A stretch of DNA of 64,000 nt from Hanleya hanleyi (Eukaryota; Mollusca; Polyplacophora; Lepidopleurida; Hanleyidae), in contig JAVTVY010020428.1 in assembly GCA_036873755.1 (NCBI GenBank), positions 1 through 64,000 of the forward strand. The letters run 5' to 3'. This document shows, piece by piece, positions 51,480 through 62,861 of this stretch. The first letter of the stretch is position 1. Each line of letters starts with the position of its first letter. The translations under genes were made by a program, and so were the position numbers. The notes beneath the pieces are model-generated. The model searched no databases and had not been told where the DNA came from. It saw only the letters and a program-made list of their open reading frames with translations.

Positions 51480-54400
51480 TGTAACGAATTTCTTATCCAT
51501 TGGTGTGTGTCACTTCATAGTTTTGCTGCCACCAGTGACGTAAGGTGTCACGACCCTCATAGACAACTTTATATTCTAAAAATGCCCTCTCATAGGCTTA
51601 ACTGTAATGGCCCTCTAATAGACCCAACTGTATCGGCCCTCTCATAGGCTTAACTGTAATGGCCCTCTAATAGACCCAACTGTACTGGCCCTCTCATAGG
51701 CACATCTGTACTGGCCCACTAATAGACCCAACTGTACTGGCCCTCTCATAGGCACATCTGTACTGGCCCACTAATAGACCCAACTGTACTGGCCCTCTCA
51801 TAGGCACATCTGTACTGGGCTTCTCATAGGGTATCACATTAATGCATAATCACATCTCTTCTTAGTAGCGTCTTATTCCCAGTCTACTCTGGATGGCGCT
51901 CGTTACACGGGTCCGCCACTATTCGCCAGATACTCGTGGTATATCGAGCTGGTAAGGGGTCGACTTCATCTAAGTCAATCCACCAGTGGAAATGATAGCA
52001 GAGCACTATGGGACATCATTACATCTCAATTACATCTAGGTCACCTTGTTTCTAGGATATCCAGATATCCTTCAGGATAGCTCCAGGATATTACATTAGC
52101 TACCAGTCTGGCGGGACAATAAGGATACCCAAAGGATACCTTTAAGGATATCTCCGGATAGATTTCGAGTACCATAAAGATATTCGAAGGATATCTTAAA
52201 GGATATATCAGGATACATTTCCAGTACCAGAAGGATACACAAAGGCTTTCGCATAATTATAAAGGATGGAGACAAGGCAATAATTCAACGTTCAAAGATA
52301 ATGCGTGTATTATCAACAATAAAGTGCAACATGATATATATATATATACAGGTATTTACATGCGTAAGGATACTTCCGGATATTTTATCAAAACAGAATA
52401 TGCGCATCGAATACTGAGTGCCGGTATCAATTATATAGTCGCTTTCAGGACATCGATAACAACTATTCTACAATTTAATATAGCGGCTGATCGCAATAAT
52501 CATGGCTTGAATACCGCTTACGCTGCAGGATATATGCGGGATATCCATAGGATATGTTAAGTTATGTTGGATATTCACGATATTCCCATCACGATATGTT
52601 AAGGATATCTCAGCGAGTCTTTCGGTCATACGTCAGGATATATTAGGTAGGATGGAACGGTTGGATTTCAGCACTAACATCTCCAGACATCTCCCACTAC
52701 AGTATCTTCTATTAGGATAATAAAGGCCACCCACCCATAGTTCCATACCAGGCAATAGTAATACTTGTAGCTATGATCTGGGTATCCTTAAGGATATATG
52801 CCCCATTCCCCAGAGCAAGATAGGTCCACAACCCGGTCCACCTGCAGTTCCGGACCCAGGGACTTTCACCCTCTGCAGTGTCCTCTAAAGTGGATATGCT
52901 TTACCAACGGGTCTCAGTTCTCCTCATTGAAAGGTGTAGGGATACATAACCTAGATGGGTTCAAGTATAACTAATCTCTGACAGGCACGTGTAATATGTA
53001 ATTTTGGAAGGATATACACTCAAACATTATCTCAGCATTGCCGGTACCATAGATCATGTTTCCCAGACACAGTATCCTGGAGGATATACTATCCCATTCC
53101 CCAAAGCCAAGATATAGGGCCACAAACCCGGTCCACCTGCAGTTCCGGTAGGGACTTTCACCCTCTGCAGTATCCTCTGACCAACGGGTTATACTCCGAG
53201 TCTTCTTCATGAAAGGCTTAGGGATACATATCCTTGATACCAGCAATACCCAGTATCCTTGAGTGATATTTATGGTTTTTTTATCAAATTTGGCACATTC
53301 AGGATATATATCCTATAGAATATAGAATACTAGGATACAATATCCTGGAAGGAACGTACAAGGACAGTAACTTTATTAATTGCGTCCTGAGCATGGCTTA
53401 AGGATACATATCTTTGACATCAACAACAACATACATTCTGTACTAGAGAGGGATTGACACTGAAATTTGGCTTTATAGGATATTTATCCTAAAGGATACC
53501 ATTTATGCTATAGAACAGTATACTTTGTGTAGGATACTAATCATGATGATGCTCAAGGGGGAGTATCCTACAGGATACCATTTAGACGTAGGATATCTAG
53601 GATATATATCCTGTAGGATAGTGTACTATGGGATGTCAAGGATATTTCCTATAGGATACTATTTTAGACATAGTAGGATATCTAGGATATATATCCTGTA
53701 GGATAGTTCACTATGGGAGGTCAAGGATATATCCTATAGGATATCATAATTATAGGATCCTAGTGGTCGTCTCCAGTATATCCTTAGTAGGATATCCCCT
53801 TTATTAGTCATCTCCAGTATTCATCTGTCACCCATGGTAAAAGGTGACCCTACCGCGTCAGCGACAAGGGGCAAAATGCAAAGAACATACTTACTCGCCG
53901 GTTTATATAGCCCGCCAGAGGTAACACCACGTGACTACAATACCTACGCTGATTGGCTGAGCCACCGAAAGCTGTCTGCAGCCGATTCAAGCCATAATTA
54001 TAGTATCCGCAAAAACGTAATAAACTCACCAAATTCACCGAAATAACACCAAATTTCCACTGAAATATTTACCTAGATACCAATAGAAATTATTACTGAA
54101 GTTTTACACAGTTTACTGTCCAAATTTAAAGTCCAAAGTACGTCAGAGCGTCTGGAATGTAGCTTCGCAACATGGTCTCTTGTCAGGAGACAAGCATGAT
54201 AACAATTTACGGAATAAAGGCATCTACCAGGCAATCAGGGAGTTACCACAAGCTAACATGTGTTTACTAGGTAAGCTGGCATTTGGTTCAATCAGATACC
54301 ATGTTATTTTAAACAATTTAGCCATTGTAAACACTAAAACTGGTCACAAATAGAGACACATGACATTGTTGAAAACTGGTCCAGCGATAATGACCTTCAT

Positions 54401-54544
54401 ACAGGTACAAATCAGACATGTGACACGGACTGTAATAAACCTGTAAAACTTACGAACAACATTCAAATAAACATTTAGCAGTCAGACAATTTCCCCAACA
54501 ATATTTAGAGAAAATGGTAGTGGGACTAGCAAACATTCTCTACA
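51480..54544 (-). mobile_element. 3' LTR (3.07 kb) of the large Ty3/gypsy element
   Basis: Begins TGTAACGAATTTC and ends CTCTACA on the plus strand, with TGTA...TACA ends. A polypurine tract abuts the right end. The first about 1.25 kb matches 62,862-64,000 nearly base for base, so both are LTRs of one element. The interior (52,050-53,800) is full of GGATATCC/AGGATATATCCT words. A 78-codon frame at 52,324 is shared by both LTRs but has no coding features. Confidence 0.85.
51558..51835. repeat. 52-bp tandem repeat in the LTR
   Basis: Alternating CTCATAGGC and CTAATAGACCCAACTGTA units (26 bp each, 52 bp per pair). The left LTR has one more 52-bp pair than the right LTR at 62,960-63,165. The left LTR also keeps an about 57-bp segment (51,870-51,930) that the right LTR lacks. 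Confidence 0.85.
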
Positions 54545-54559
54545 CTATCCCCTCCCAGC
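54545..54559 (-). other. Polypurine tract of the large Ty3/gypsy element
   Basis: CTATCCCCTCCCAGC on the plus strand is GCTGGGAGGGGATAG on the minus strand, immediately upstream of TGTAGAGAATG, the start of the 3' LTR. This fixes the LTR edge. Confidence 0.7.
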
Positions 54560-54954
54560 TTTGTGCGTCCTCGCACAAACATATAATTAGCAACAGGGGT
54601 TCAGTCACATTAATGTCAATAAAGTTCAATCATGTTACGGCATTATTGACAGAGTCACAGATAAAACATGACGTAAAACAATGTCAGGGATCCACAACAT
54701 GCATTGGTCCTGAAAAGGACCTTTACTCAATGCATCTTGTGCAGCGTATAGTAGAATAATCCGAGGCGATCCACTTCCACAGTAAATCCAATGAACAGAT
54801 CCCAAACACAGTAAAATCCACATGAAGAACGCGCACATTATCACACCAAGCTCATTTATACATCAAACAGGTAAATCCAAGAAGAGAAAAGCGTAACCAC
54901 AGTATATACATCGAAGGCACCATGGACTCCACCTGCAAGAACTCAGCTAGTCAT
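54560..54954. other. 3' untranslated internal region of the large element
   Basis: Between the zinc-finger frame and the polypurine tract. No gene seen. Confidence 0.5.
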
Positions 54955-56055
54955 CTACTGCTCGTTGAAGTAGTCCGAGAATCCGGGGGCATCAATCTTC
55001 CAGAGGTGGTCTACATGATTGCCACAGCCATGACAAACTTCGCAGGTCAGATCGGTGCATACCCAGATTCCCCTGTTTGTCTCAGTGCTGGCATCTGTGG
55101 TGGTTGTGGTTTGCAGCTGCACTTCGTCTCCAGCCTCTGTCTGCATACCTCTGGTGGACATCTCGGGAAAGATCATGGATGTACCTTCAGCAGTTGTATC
55201 TGGTATACAAGATACACCAATGTCTGTCTTCACTACCTGGTCAACATCTCCAACCTCTGTTTGTGTTTGCTTGGTCGTTTTCTCAACCGAAGTTGTTTGA
55301 GTGTGATTAGAGTGTTTCGGCATCCGTCTGGTATCCCTCATGGTATTTTCGTATACAGTGACACCATTAGGATAGACAATCGTCCGATTGATTTGCTCCA
55401 TACAGGGATAGGGGGGCGGGTTGAACTGCCCCCGAACGGGAAGTGGAGCAGGCACCTCTATCTTTTCAGTATTTCCATCCTCAAGAATTTTCGGGATGCC
55501 TGTGGGGCTGCCAGCTGACAACAGCGTTGGCAATTCATAAGATCGTCTTGGGTCAGGATTCTGCTCGGGCTCATAGACCAAGTTGGTGTGTGGCCTAACC
55601 ATTTCACTGGCCTCAGAAATCCAACTATAGGCTGGGGATGTTGATTGCTCTCCAGGGCGCTCCCGAACAATGGTCAAGTCCATTGGAGCATCCACAGCTT
55701 CACTAGGCTTTGGCTGCTGATGTTGAATCAGTGGAGGGGGTGTGCTGCTCAAGGGACTGATCGCAGGAGGGTGGCTGGTCATGTCTGTGAGGGCTTCATT
55801 CAGAACTGCTGAGGATGGTGGTGGGTCAAGGGTGATGTGAGGGTCAACCAGTCTCGCATCTGTTTGAACACTCTCTTTCCTAGTCTTGCCATGTTCCCTC
55901 TTGATGTGTTCCTTCAGGTTGTCCTTTCTGGAGTAGGATTTGGAACACTGCATGCATTTATAATGGGATCTCCCCTTCTCACAATTCAGTCTGTGCCGGT
56001 AGAAATTTGACTTTTGAGTGTAAGTTCCACCACACTTCTCACATTTGAACAACAT
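54955..56055 (-). CDS. Extra zinc-finger ORF downstream of pol in the Ty3/gypsy element
   Basis: An intact 366-residue frame starting 42 bases after the pol stop at 56,098. Finger 1 is C5/C8/H21/C25 (C2HC type); finger 2 is C34/C37/H50/H55. A long proline-, serine- and threonine-rich middle follows. A second Cys/His cluster lies at residues 333-350 (C333, C338, C341, C344, H347, H350). Residues 62-66 (SVQTD), 262-268 (KQTQTEV) and 303-309 (GMQTEAG) resemble TQT-type dynein light chain LC8 binding motifs. Gypsy elements usually end with pol or an env-like frame; no signal peptide or membrane segment is seen here. A role in nuclear import, RNA/DNA binding or cargo transport is speculation. The openness of the frame while pol is broken is notable. 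Confidence 0.7.
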   Translation of the reverse strand: MLFKCEKCGGTYTQKSNFYRHRLNCEKGRSHYKCMQCSKSYSRKDNLKEHIKREHGKTRKESVQTDARLVDPHITLDPPPSSAVLNEALTDMTSHPPAISPLSSTPPPLIQHQQPKPSEAVDAPMDLTIVRERPGEQSTSPAYSWISEASEMVRPHTNLVYEPEQNPDPRRSYELPTLLSAGSPTGIPKILEDGNTEKIEVPAPLPVRGQFNPPPYPCMEQINRTIVYPNGVTVYENTMRDTRRMPKHSNHTQTTSVEKTTKQTQTEVGDVDQVVKTDIGVSCIPDTTAEGTSMIFPEMSTRGMQTEAGDEVQLQTTTTTDASTETNRGIWVCTDLTCEVCHGCGNHVDHLWKIDAPGFSDYFNEQ

Positions 56056-56097
56056 CTTGATTCTGAAAGCATATAAAAGAATGTGGCATTGTCATAG

Positions 56098-56682
56098 TCA
56101 TTTATCATGTGCAAAACGCCCTTCCAACACCTCCATGACCTGACCCTGTTTAGAGCTACCGATGAGCTGGTCTGAAATCCAACTGAGCCATCGCACCGGT
56201 TTCCTGACTATACGCCCAGATCGAGTCCGGTTTTCGGCAGTAGGATCGTCTCCTATTGGACGGTCGCGAGCATGTGCATCGTAATCTCGTTTACTCCACG
56301 TCTCCTCATCGCTCGGCTTCATCTCGACCTGTATGACCTTACTCAATCTACTAGGTTTGATATCCCATTTCACGAAGTTTGTTCCAGTATGAGGCTTCAA
56401 CCGATTGAAGTGAACGACTTTCGGCTTGGACTTCAGAGTTCTCTGAATTCTATATACAGTGTCATCCAGGCTGCTGATGACCATGAATGGACCTTCCCAA
56501 AAACATGACAACTTTGGGGACAAACCAATCATACGCGTCGGGTTATGCAACCAGACCACATCGCCTGGGCTGAAAGGTCGGCCAGACCTGCGCCGATCAT
56601 AATGTCTCTTTTGAACTTTCTGCTGAGCCCTGCAATGCACCCTCGCTCTCTCGTATGCTACCTCGAAACGCTCTCTCAGCAT
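56098..56682 (-). pseudogene. Integrase C-terminal part, separated by an insertion
   Basis: 194 codons with QKRHYDRRRSGRPFSPGDVV, WEGPFMV, VYRIQR and HFNRLKPHT, the chromatin- or GPY/F-type C-terminal module of Ty3/gypsy integrase. It continues, in phase, the frame that ends at 59,589. The intervening 2,870 bp are a transposon. The methionine reported as a start is internal to pol. Confidence 0.85.
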
Positions 56683-56715
56683 AGAGGGGTATTCTGTGGT
56701 TTCCGCTGGTTCAAT

Positions 56716-59585
56716 AGAGAGGTTTAGTTACACGTTTAACATCAACGCGTACGCATGACGTCATCGTTTCCTGCGCACTTGGCACTGTGCCATAAGTCGG
56801 GGCCGGCACAGGCTGACGTTTTGAACGTCATGGTACCACTCTACACGTACGTGAGCCTATATTACGATGATTTTGCGGCCTATCCAATATTGACACCCTC
56901 CCCCTCCCCCTCCCAATACTTTTCCTACTCATTGGGCTAGGGGGCTGAAACTTCCCACACTACACTGTAAAAAGTAAGGTTTTCAAACCCCCATTTTCTG
57001 CTCTCCAAACACCATTTCTGGTGTACGGAAACACCGATACCAAAGTTTCATACACTTGTGTTTTGAAACCCCGCAATGTGTGGTTGAAGGCACATATATT
57101 TGAGGCACAGAAACACCGATACAAAGGTTTCAAACACTGGTGTTTTGAAACCCCATAACGCCGATTTGGGCGTTTAGTCACCGATTCCTAGGTTTGATCT
57201 ATCAAAAGTGACATACCGGTACTGTAATGCTCAAACTATCACAAGAAATTAGCACAACCGGATAATCTTCAACTGAGTGATACCGGTAATTAATTGTTCA
57301 ATTTACCGTAGTTATTTTCTTGAAATTCCCAATCTAGTCTCTGGGAAGTCAGGTTCTTCGAAATACCACCTACGGCATTTCGAGATAAGGGACAAGATAT
57401 GTGGCAATATTCAAGGTGCACCTAAAAGAGGTGTCGGGGCCCTATCTGCCACGTAGGATTGGGACGTTGTGCTAAAGTACCCGATGCACAATGTTTTAGA
57501 GAATCTCCATTATCATCCGAAGATCACTGAGGTAAGTGTCTTCAGTGGTTTATTTACTGGAAGACTTATTTGAAGTTTTCAATAAAATTACCTACACTAA
57601 GTAAGGATTACTTTACCCTGTTATAGATATCCATGCTTGGCTTTGAATCCAGAAAGTGATTTTCTTTTGAAAATCTATAATTCTTTCTGAGTACCGGTTA
57701 CATGCTGTTATGACACTGATGGCTTTCCATAAACTAGGGCACGCGTGGGGTTCCGTGTGTGAAAAGGAATAGGAACCAAATGTCGTGATATGAGTGAAAT
57801 ATTGTTGAAAGCGACTTTAAATCATATTCACTCACTCACAATATATACAGGAAATGTAAAAAAAAGTTGCCACATTGACGTCATGATCTAAATCAGGTTA
57901 GGGTCAAATGTTACAGTTCGGCATATCATATATTTATTTTGTCAAATCTAATTATTCTCTCTCGCAATAATTAGAGAAAATATCGAATAAAAAACATCGT
58001 AAAATCGGTACAAAATAATAGGCGATAATGGTCCAAAATGATGACATCATGGCAGCCATCTTGGATTTCTTTACATTTTCTTTTAGAGCTTGTCCAAAAT
58101 ATATAGTATAGAAAGTTTCATCCCTCTAAGGGGTAACGAAAATAAGTGGGGCTGGGCAGAAATCGCCCACCCCCAGGCTTGGACATACCCCTAAATCGCC
58201 CAGGGCTTTGTCGTTTCGGAGCTAGTGTAGAAAGGTTGGTAGAGGCGGCTGCATCTCCCTCCCCCCCTCCCACCCCCCTCTTCCCCTCCCAGCCTGGTAG
58301 GGTTAAACGGTGCTTTCCCCTCGCAATTATTTAGATGCTTTCAGTTCAGTTTCGTATACGTTTATCGGATTGGCTTTCCTTCCGTTTATCGGTTGATTTG
58401 TCTTATGTTTCGTTTAAAAAAAATCTAAATATTAGACCCGTTTCGATTATCGTGTCGTTGAATGGTTCGGTTACAGGTTCATTAACGTTCTGATTTCTGT
58501 TTCGGTTATTGGTAAGTTTTTCATTTCGGTTATTGTTTCGCTAATTATTTCGGTTATCGTTGAGCTGCGTTTCGGTTATATCAGGCCAGATTGGTTCGGT
58601 TTCATTTTCGTTTAGTTGGCGTTTAAAATAACCGCAAACTCCGGAACACGATGCACCGTTTAACGGAATTATTTCTGTAATTGGGACGGGGCAAGTTATA
58701 TGGTGTATTACGGACGGTGTGGGGTACAGATTTTCCCTGTTTCCTGCTGAATATTCTGGTTATCACTGTTACAGAGGAAAAAATAGTTTTTTTCATCCCT
58801 AAATTAGAAAGGGATTATTATTTGGCGGAAGAATTTTCTTGAATTATCTCTTCATTTAAACAGAAGTTCTGATTATGGCACAAGAACTGTTTGCTTTCAG
58901 AAATAGTTCAGTTCTGCATTATCGAGAGAACAAGAAGAGACTGTATCCGGCAACTTCATCTAATCAGCTGATATAATTTCACTTTGCCCCATCTATAAAC
59001 CCAGGAGAGTATTTTGAACTGGTGATAACTGACAAAATTGTATATATGTATTGTACTTTCCCAGAATTCAAGCATAATGACATGCACTTTCTTTGAATAG
59101 CGGGAAAATATAGTACATATACATCAGTTCAAAATAATCTCCTGTGCTAAAAGATAGGGAAAGTGAAATTATACAACCCAGTAGCTGATAAGCTGAAGTC
59201 ACGGGTCAGTGAACAGACAGAATTTTATTTGTACTCTCAGTAATATGCAACTGAGTCCTAGGCTAAATATACGTGTCAAAAATATGGTGCAAATCAAACA
59301 CATGTAAGCATAAGTTGAAAATGAAATTGATATTTTCGTGTCTATAATGTAATTTGTTACATAATAATGTGGCAAATGGCACTCTGTTAGACTGCAAAAA
59401 TTAGAATATATATACTCCACCTAAAAATCCGAACAGCATCACGAGTATAGACCTACTTGGATTACTTAGACCAACAGGGCGGAGAACGCGTAACTAAACA
59501 CATTTTCCCTTGCGACGTCAACGCGTAACGCGTAACTGAATCTTACACGTTCCCGTTGCCGTTCAACGTGTAACTAAACCTCTCT
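56716..59585. mobile_element. 2.87-kb TIR transposon inserted in integrase, 3-bp duplication
   Basis: Ends are AGAGAGGTTTAGTTACACGT at 56,716 and its complement ending at 59,585, with AAT on both sides (56,713-56,715 and 59,586-59,588). CGCGTAACTAAA-like words repeat inside the right end. Internal sequence has CGGTTAT repeats near 58,450-58,600 and a poly-pyrimidine run at 58,255, but no transposase. A 3-bp duplication suits PIF/Harbinger-like or CACTA-like mobilisation. The host pol frame is in phase across the site. Confidence 0.8.
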
Positions 59586-61859
59586 AATGTAGGGTGGCAA
59601 ACCTGTAACCAAATCCAAGGGTAACTCAACTTCCCGCCCAAGCATCATTTTGTTTGGAGTGAAGCCGGTGGTCTCGTGTCGTGTACTACGATATGCCATC
59701 ATAGCAAAAGGGAGCTGTTCATCCCAGTCAGTCTGGTTGTTGTTCACCATCAGGGCAAGTCTTGTTTCTAGTGTCCGGTTGAATCTCTCAACCATGCCAT
59801 CTGATTGAGGGTGTAGTGGAGTGGTTCCTGTCTTCTTCACATCAAGGGGTGTACACATTTCGGAGAACAACTTTGATTCATAGTTTCTGCCCTGGTCAGA
59901 GTGAATCTCTCGCGGTGTCCCAAACCTACAAATAAACCCTGTCACTATCTTGTCGTCTATCGTGGATGCCTCTTGATCAGGGATAGCGTATCCTTCTATC
60001 CATCGGGTAAAATAATCACTGACTAGGTGTATGTACCTATTGCCAGTCTGTGATTCAGTCAATGGTCCCAGAACATCTGTAGCTATCCTCTCCATTGGTA
60101 GCCCTACCATGTACTGTCTTAATGGGGCCCGTAATCGCCTAGCAGGGGGCTTCCTCTTTGCACATGCCTCACACTGTTGACACCACCTGTCAACGTCCTG
60201 TTTCATTCCAAACCAGTGAAACCGTTGACCTATCTTTGAAAGCACTTTCTTGCTCCCAAAGTGTCCGGCCGTCTTCGAAGCATGCAACATGCAAGGAAGA
60301 AGAATTTGCCATGCCACACTACCATCATCACTGTCCCATCTCCGACAGAGTATGCCATCCCTAAAGTCTAGCCGACCCCATTGTTTCCAGAAGTACTTCA
60401 CTGCCTGATTCTCTGGTGATACCGCTTCCCATGCTGGGCGCAGAGAACCTCTTTGCTTCGCCTGTATGATCCATGACAGTTCTGAATCATGGGCTTGGGC
60501 CTCTATGAGCTTTGTCCTCTCCCATTCGCCCTCGTCAGTGACCAACGACACTTGCCCTTCCCCTATCATACTCTCTGGATTCTGTAGGGGTTCTGTACGA
60601 TGCACTTGTGATCCCCGAGACACATCTGGCAGTTGTGCAACAAGGATACAAAAAGATCCTCTCTGAACGTCACCTTGGTACCCCATCTTCTCGCACTGTC
60701 GACATGCTCCTCTAGACATGGCATCTGCGTTTTGATGTTGTTTGCCTGGCCTGTACTGAATTTCGAAATCAAAAGTCCCAAGGACTCCCAACCATCTGGC
60801 AAGCTGGCCCTCTGGCTCTTTAAATGTCATTATCATCTCAAAGCGCAATGATCCGTCCGGATCAGAAAATGCCGTCCATACAGGTACTGCTTGAAGTACT
60901 TCACAGAGCGTTCCGACGGCCAGAAGTTCACGTCTCGTCAGAGATTTGCTGGCAAAGGCAATCACTATTTCTCTTCCGTCTTGTTGCTGGGACAGAACTG
61001 CTCCAATGCCATATGAACTGGGATCGGGGTCGAGGATATACTCACCAGTATCACAGGGGTAAACAAGAATTGGTGATTCCGTAAGTCTGATCTTCAGGGT
61101 AATAAAAGCTTCGTCACATGATTCTGTCCAAGTGAATTTGCTATCCTTCTCGGTCAACCTATGAAGAGGACGGGCAATTGTGGCAAAGTCTTTTATGAAC
61201 CTTCGATAGTATGATGCTAGGCCGAGAAAACTTCTCACACCGTGAACATCTTCGGGAATGGGCCACTTCTTTATGGCATCTATCTTCTCCGGATCAGTAG
61301 ACACACCATCCTTTGAGACCACATGTCCAAGAAATCCAACTTCCTTCTGAAAGAAATGACACTTTTTCGGCTTTAATTTCATTCCAGCAGATGTCAACCT
61401 CGTGAGAATATCTTCTAGATTCAGGATAGCTTTATCTAAGGTACTCCCATACACAATAATATCGTCTAGATACACAAGACAAGACCTCCACTGTACGCCA
61501 GCCAAAATCATCTCCATAAGCCTCTCAAAGGTAGAAGAGGCATTACACAAGCCGAACGGCATGACATTAAACTGGAAGAGACCCCCTCTGGTAACGAAGG
61601 CAGATTTCCTCTTGGCATCATTATCCAAAGGCACCTGCCAGTATCCACTGGCTAAGTCCAAAGTAGAAAACCACTTCGCTCTTTGTAAGGCATTCAGCGA
61701 ATCGTCGATCCTGGGGATAGGATAGGCATCCTTCACAGTCACATCATTCAAACGACGATAGTCTACACAAAAGCGGACTGAGCCATCCTTCTTGGTCACC
61801 AAAACAATAGGTGATGCCCATGGGCTTGTGGATCTTTCGACTACTCCTCGTGCCGACAT
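59574..61859 (-). pseudogene. Ty3/gypsy reverse transcriptase, RNase H and integrase core
   Basis: 761 open codons. RT spans about residues 1-200, with YLDD at 130-133. RNase H starts near 265 (DPDPSSYGIGAVLSQ). Integrase has an HHCC-type zinc module (HFGSKKV...CQQCEACAKR) and catalytic D595, D655 and E691 with 35 residues between the last two. Two opposite one-base indels near 60,905 and 60,840 put about 22-25 codons of RNase H, including the expected TDH motif, out of frame while the frame stays open. The first residues follow an about 40-codon deletion at the protease-RT junction near 61,890. The last few codons run into the inserted transposon. Confidence 0.85.
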
Positions 61860-61872
61860 ATCTTCAATCAGC

Positions 61873-62751
61873 TTATCTACCTCGGACTGTTTCTTGAAAT
61901 CGCCTCAACAATGAAGCCACTTTCTGTTTATCTTCCTCCTTTATATCAGCGGTACTTCTCGTGTATAGATCTTGCAGATGCTCAGGTAGAGTTGTCTCCC
62001 CCATATCAACTGTGTCCACCTGTAAAGAGCTACAATCCTCTGCTATTCCTGGATCATTCTCTGGAATAAAAGTATGGCACCGACTGACAGTTTCCAACTC
62101 CCCCATAGTGGTCCCCTTGTATACTACTACTACTTCAGAACTGGTATTCAAAACCCTCACAGGGAACATCTCTCTCTCCGTATCCAGGAGTACCCTGCCG
62201 ACTACCAGACGTCCTTCCAAAGAAGATCCAGGTTCGACTATAGCCCATTTGCCACAACTCAATGGCGATGTAGATCGATATGGTAATACCGCTTCACTTC
62301 CTGGGAGAACTGTTGCATTCTGTGCCAAAACCAGACGACAAGCTCTCGTCTCTTCTTTGGCCACCTTCTGGCAAACAATTTGCTCTGCTCCACAGGTCAG
62401 ACTTCCGCTCTTGGGGTGTAGTCGTACATAATACTTACAAAGGAAGTCCATTCCAAGATAAGCTTCTGACTGGATATCTGCTACCATCACAGTCAGCACA
62501 ACGGGGGTTGACATAATTCCTATGTCTGTCACACACTCTCCATAGACACTTATGGGCTTTTTGTCTGCTGCCCATAAAGTTATGGTCGACTGCTCCAACT
62601 GAGGTCTAACTTCAACTGGTATCTGCTGGTACATCTCCTTAGACAAAATCGTTACACATGAACCTGTATCAACTAGAAAATGAACGTCAGTTCCTGAAAT
62701 ACAACCGTTAACATGGAAACCAGAATCAATAGAAAATACATCTTTATTCAC
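61873..62751 (-). pseudogene. Retropepsin and linker of the large Ty3/gypsy element
   Basis: A 292-codon frame with LVDTGS at 26-31 and AYLGMDFLCKY later, the aspartic protease signature, followed by a long linker ending LLRRFQETVRGR. The frame starts with GTG and has a stop just upstream, so it has no own ATG. An ATG frame of 16 codons (MSEDEMPQFVNVECSE, about 62,744-62,794) precedes and overlaps it in another frame, and may be what is left of gag. The frame ends where RT begins in a different frame, consistent with a deletion. Confidence 0.75.
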
Positions 62752-62842
62752 TACACTCTACATTTACAAATTGAGGCATCTCGTCTTCAGACATTACTGA
62801 CGGAAGTAACTGCATTTATTTACATCCCACAATGCACTACTA

Positions 62843-62859
62843 TCCCACCGCTGCCACCA
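62843..62859 (-). other. Primer-binding site of the large Ty3/gypsy element
   Basis: TGGTGGCAGCGGTGGGA on the minus strand, two bases after the LTR end ...CGTTACA. The leading TGG pairs with a tRNA CCA end. I have not identified the tRNA. Confidence 0.65.
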
Positions 62860-62861
62860 AT

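Noticed and set aside
52324..52560. 78-codon frame conserved between the two LTRs
   Set aside because: Conservation is fully explained by LTR identity; there is no start context or domain.
54922..55518. 198-codon plus-strand frame
   Set aside because: Antisense shadow of the zinc-finger frame at 54,955-56,055.
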